From an uncultured Pseudomonas sp. (GTDB lineage: Bacteria > Pseudomonadota > Gammaproteobacteria > Pseudomonadales > Pseudomonadaceae), in contig CAMPJN010000186.1 in the NCBI GenBank assembly GCA_946886875.1, positions 1 to 7,206 on the forward strand: 7,206 nt of DNA. The letters are read 5' to 3'. Positions 6,667-7,206 of the stretch are shown in pieces. The translations under genes and the position numbers were made by a program. Under the pieces are notes generated by a model. It was not told where the DNA came from. It was given only the letters and a program-made list of their open reading frames with translations, and searched no databases. Position 1 is the stretch's first letter; each line of letters starts with the position of its first letter.

Positions 6667-6682
6667 TGGCATGCAAATTGCT
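6667..6682 (+). promoter_or_regulatory. Sigma54 (RpoN) promoter of glnA
   Basis: TGGCAT, GCAAA, TTGCT places GG at 6668-6669 and GC at 6680-6681 with the exact 10-base spacing required between the -24 and -12 elements. It departs from the consensus TGGCAC-N5-TTGC at one base. The predicted start is near 6693, giving a leader of about 86 bases before the glnA ATG. With the NtrC sites upstream this supports induction of glnA under nitrogen limitation. Confidence 0.9.
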
Positions 6683-6737
6683 CCCTTGTGAGGCAGGTTG
6701 CCCTGGAGGACTATGCCGCCGGGCTGCACCGCATTAT

Positions 6738-6761
6738 TGAGGGCTCACCATTCGAGCCTCA
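6738..6761 (+). other. Possible hairpin in the glnA leader
   Basis: TGAGGGCTC (6738-6746) can pair with GAGCCTCA (6754-6761) with one bulged G and a 7-base loop. The hairpin ends eight bases before the GGAGGA ribosome-binding site at 6769. It could influence ribosome access or simply be chance pairing. Confidence 0.35.
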
Positions 6762-6768
6762 TCCACCT

Positions 6769-6774
6769 GGAGGA
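6769..6774 (+). promoter_or_regulatory. Ribosome-binding site of glnA
   Basis: GGAGGA lies just upstream of ATG 6779, with five bases between GGAGG and the ATG. The surrounding 10-mer CCTGGAGGAC (6766-6775) is repeated exactly at 6702-6711, where it precedes another in-frame ATG at 6713. Confidence 0.9.
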
Positions 6775-6778
6775 CAGC

Positions 6779-7206
6779 ATGTCGAAGTCGATTCAATTGA
6801 TCAAAGAACACGACGTGAAGTGGGTTGACCTGCGCTTCACTGATACCAAGGGCAAACAGCATCACGTGACCATGCCGGCACGCGACGCCCTGGACGACGA
6901 ATTCTTCGAACACGGCAAAATGTTCGATGGCTCCTCCATCCATGGCTGGAAAGGTATCGAAGCCTCCGACATGATCCTGATGCCGGTCGACGAGACCGCC
7001 GTTCTGGACCCATTCACCGAAGAGCCGACCCTGATCCTGACCTGCGACATCGTCGAGCCGAGCACCATGCAAGGCTACGATCGCGACCCGCGCTCGATCG
7101 CCAAGCGCGCTGAAGAGTTCCTGAAAAGCACCGGCATCGGCGACACCGTATTCGTCGGCCCGGAGCCTGAGTTCTTCATCTTCGACGAAGTGAAGTTCAA
7201 GTCCGA
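6779..7206 (+). CDS. glnA: Glutamine synthetase type I, GlnA (5' part; cut by window end)
   Basis: The first 142 codons of the roughly 470-residue glutamine synthetase, which joins ammonia to glutamate using ATP and works as a dodecamer in the cytosol. The visible part is the N-terminal beta-grasp domain and the beginning of the catalytic domain. [11 protein letters not shown] (residues 47-57) contains D50 and S53, which contribute to the ammonium/active site across the subunit interface. [10 protein letters not shown] (127-136) carries the metal ligands E129 and E131, at the same numbering as in E. coli. [20 protein letters not shown] is the usual Pseudomonas-type start and has a strong ribosome-binding site. 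An in-frame ATG 66 bases upstream (6713) would add 22 residues (beginning [13 protein letters not shown]) not typical of the family. The adenylylation tyrosine is beyond the window. Control by sigma54 and NtrC is indicated by the upstream sites. Confidence 0.98.
   Translation, partial: MSKSIQLIKEHDVKWVDLRFTDTKGKQHHVTMPARDALDDEFFEHGKMFDGSSIHGWKGIEASDMILMPVDETAVLDPFTEEPTLILTCDIVEPSTMQGYDRDPRSIAKRAEEFLKSTGIGDTVFVGPEPEFFIFDEVKFKS

Noticed and set aside
4968..6740. Plus-strand open frame of 590 codons opposite thiI
   Set aside because: It is antisense to ThiI, is rich in His/Asp/Gln typical of such shadows, and extends over the divergent promoter region, where real regulatory sites lie.
6734..7072. 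Minus-strand open frame of 112 codons opposite glnA
   Set aside because: It overlaps the glnA coding start and its RBS in antisense; GlnA is unmistakable here.

Overview
The window looks like a chromosomal segment of a gammaproteobacterium of the Pseudomonas group. The evidence is the near-canonical Pseudomonas-type GlnA, ThiI and TypA proteins, the GC-rich codon use, and the gene block glnA <- -> thiI-typA, which I recall (from memory, not checked) as the order of PA5119-PA5118-PA5117 in P. aeruginosa. The species cannot be named from this sequence alone.

Layout. Positions 1-2703 (minus strand) hold the 5' 901 codons of a large secreted protein. It has a Sec signal peptide, six short 20-21-residue repeats, a linker, then six perfectly phased 94-residue autotransporter-associated beta-strand (PATR-type) repeats and the start of a further unit. 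The gene runs off the left edge, so the expected C-terminal translocator barrel is not visible. Positions 2704-2952 are noncoding and contain an RBS and two inverted repeats. A strong, symmetric Rho-independent terminator (2953-2991) closes typA. typA (3012-4829) and thiI (4995-6449) are both on the minus strand and complete. The 329-bp region 6450-6778 is a divergent control region. It carries a TATAAT-type promoter for thiI and, for glnA, two NtrC-like sites, a candidate sigma70 promoter and a very good sigma54 promoter. glnA starts at 6779 and is cut by the right edge after 142 codons.

How the genes fit together. GlnA makes glutamine and, judging by its promoter, is under nitrogen (NtrC/sigma54) control. 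ThiI makes 4-thiouridine in tRNA and feeds sulfur to thiamine synthesis. TypA is a ribosome-associated stress GTPase. These are core housekeeping genes. The repeat-rich surface protein is functionally unrelated and looks like an accessory gene next to a conserved block.

I see no new multi-gene system here. The observations most worth a second look are in the surface protein (exact 282-bp tandem array, mosaic repeat variants, T8 tract inside the signal-peptide codons) and in the glnA control region (NtrC palindrome inside a sigma70 spacer, duplicated Shine-Dalgarno block with an in-frame upstream ATG).
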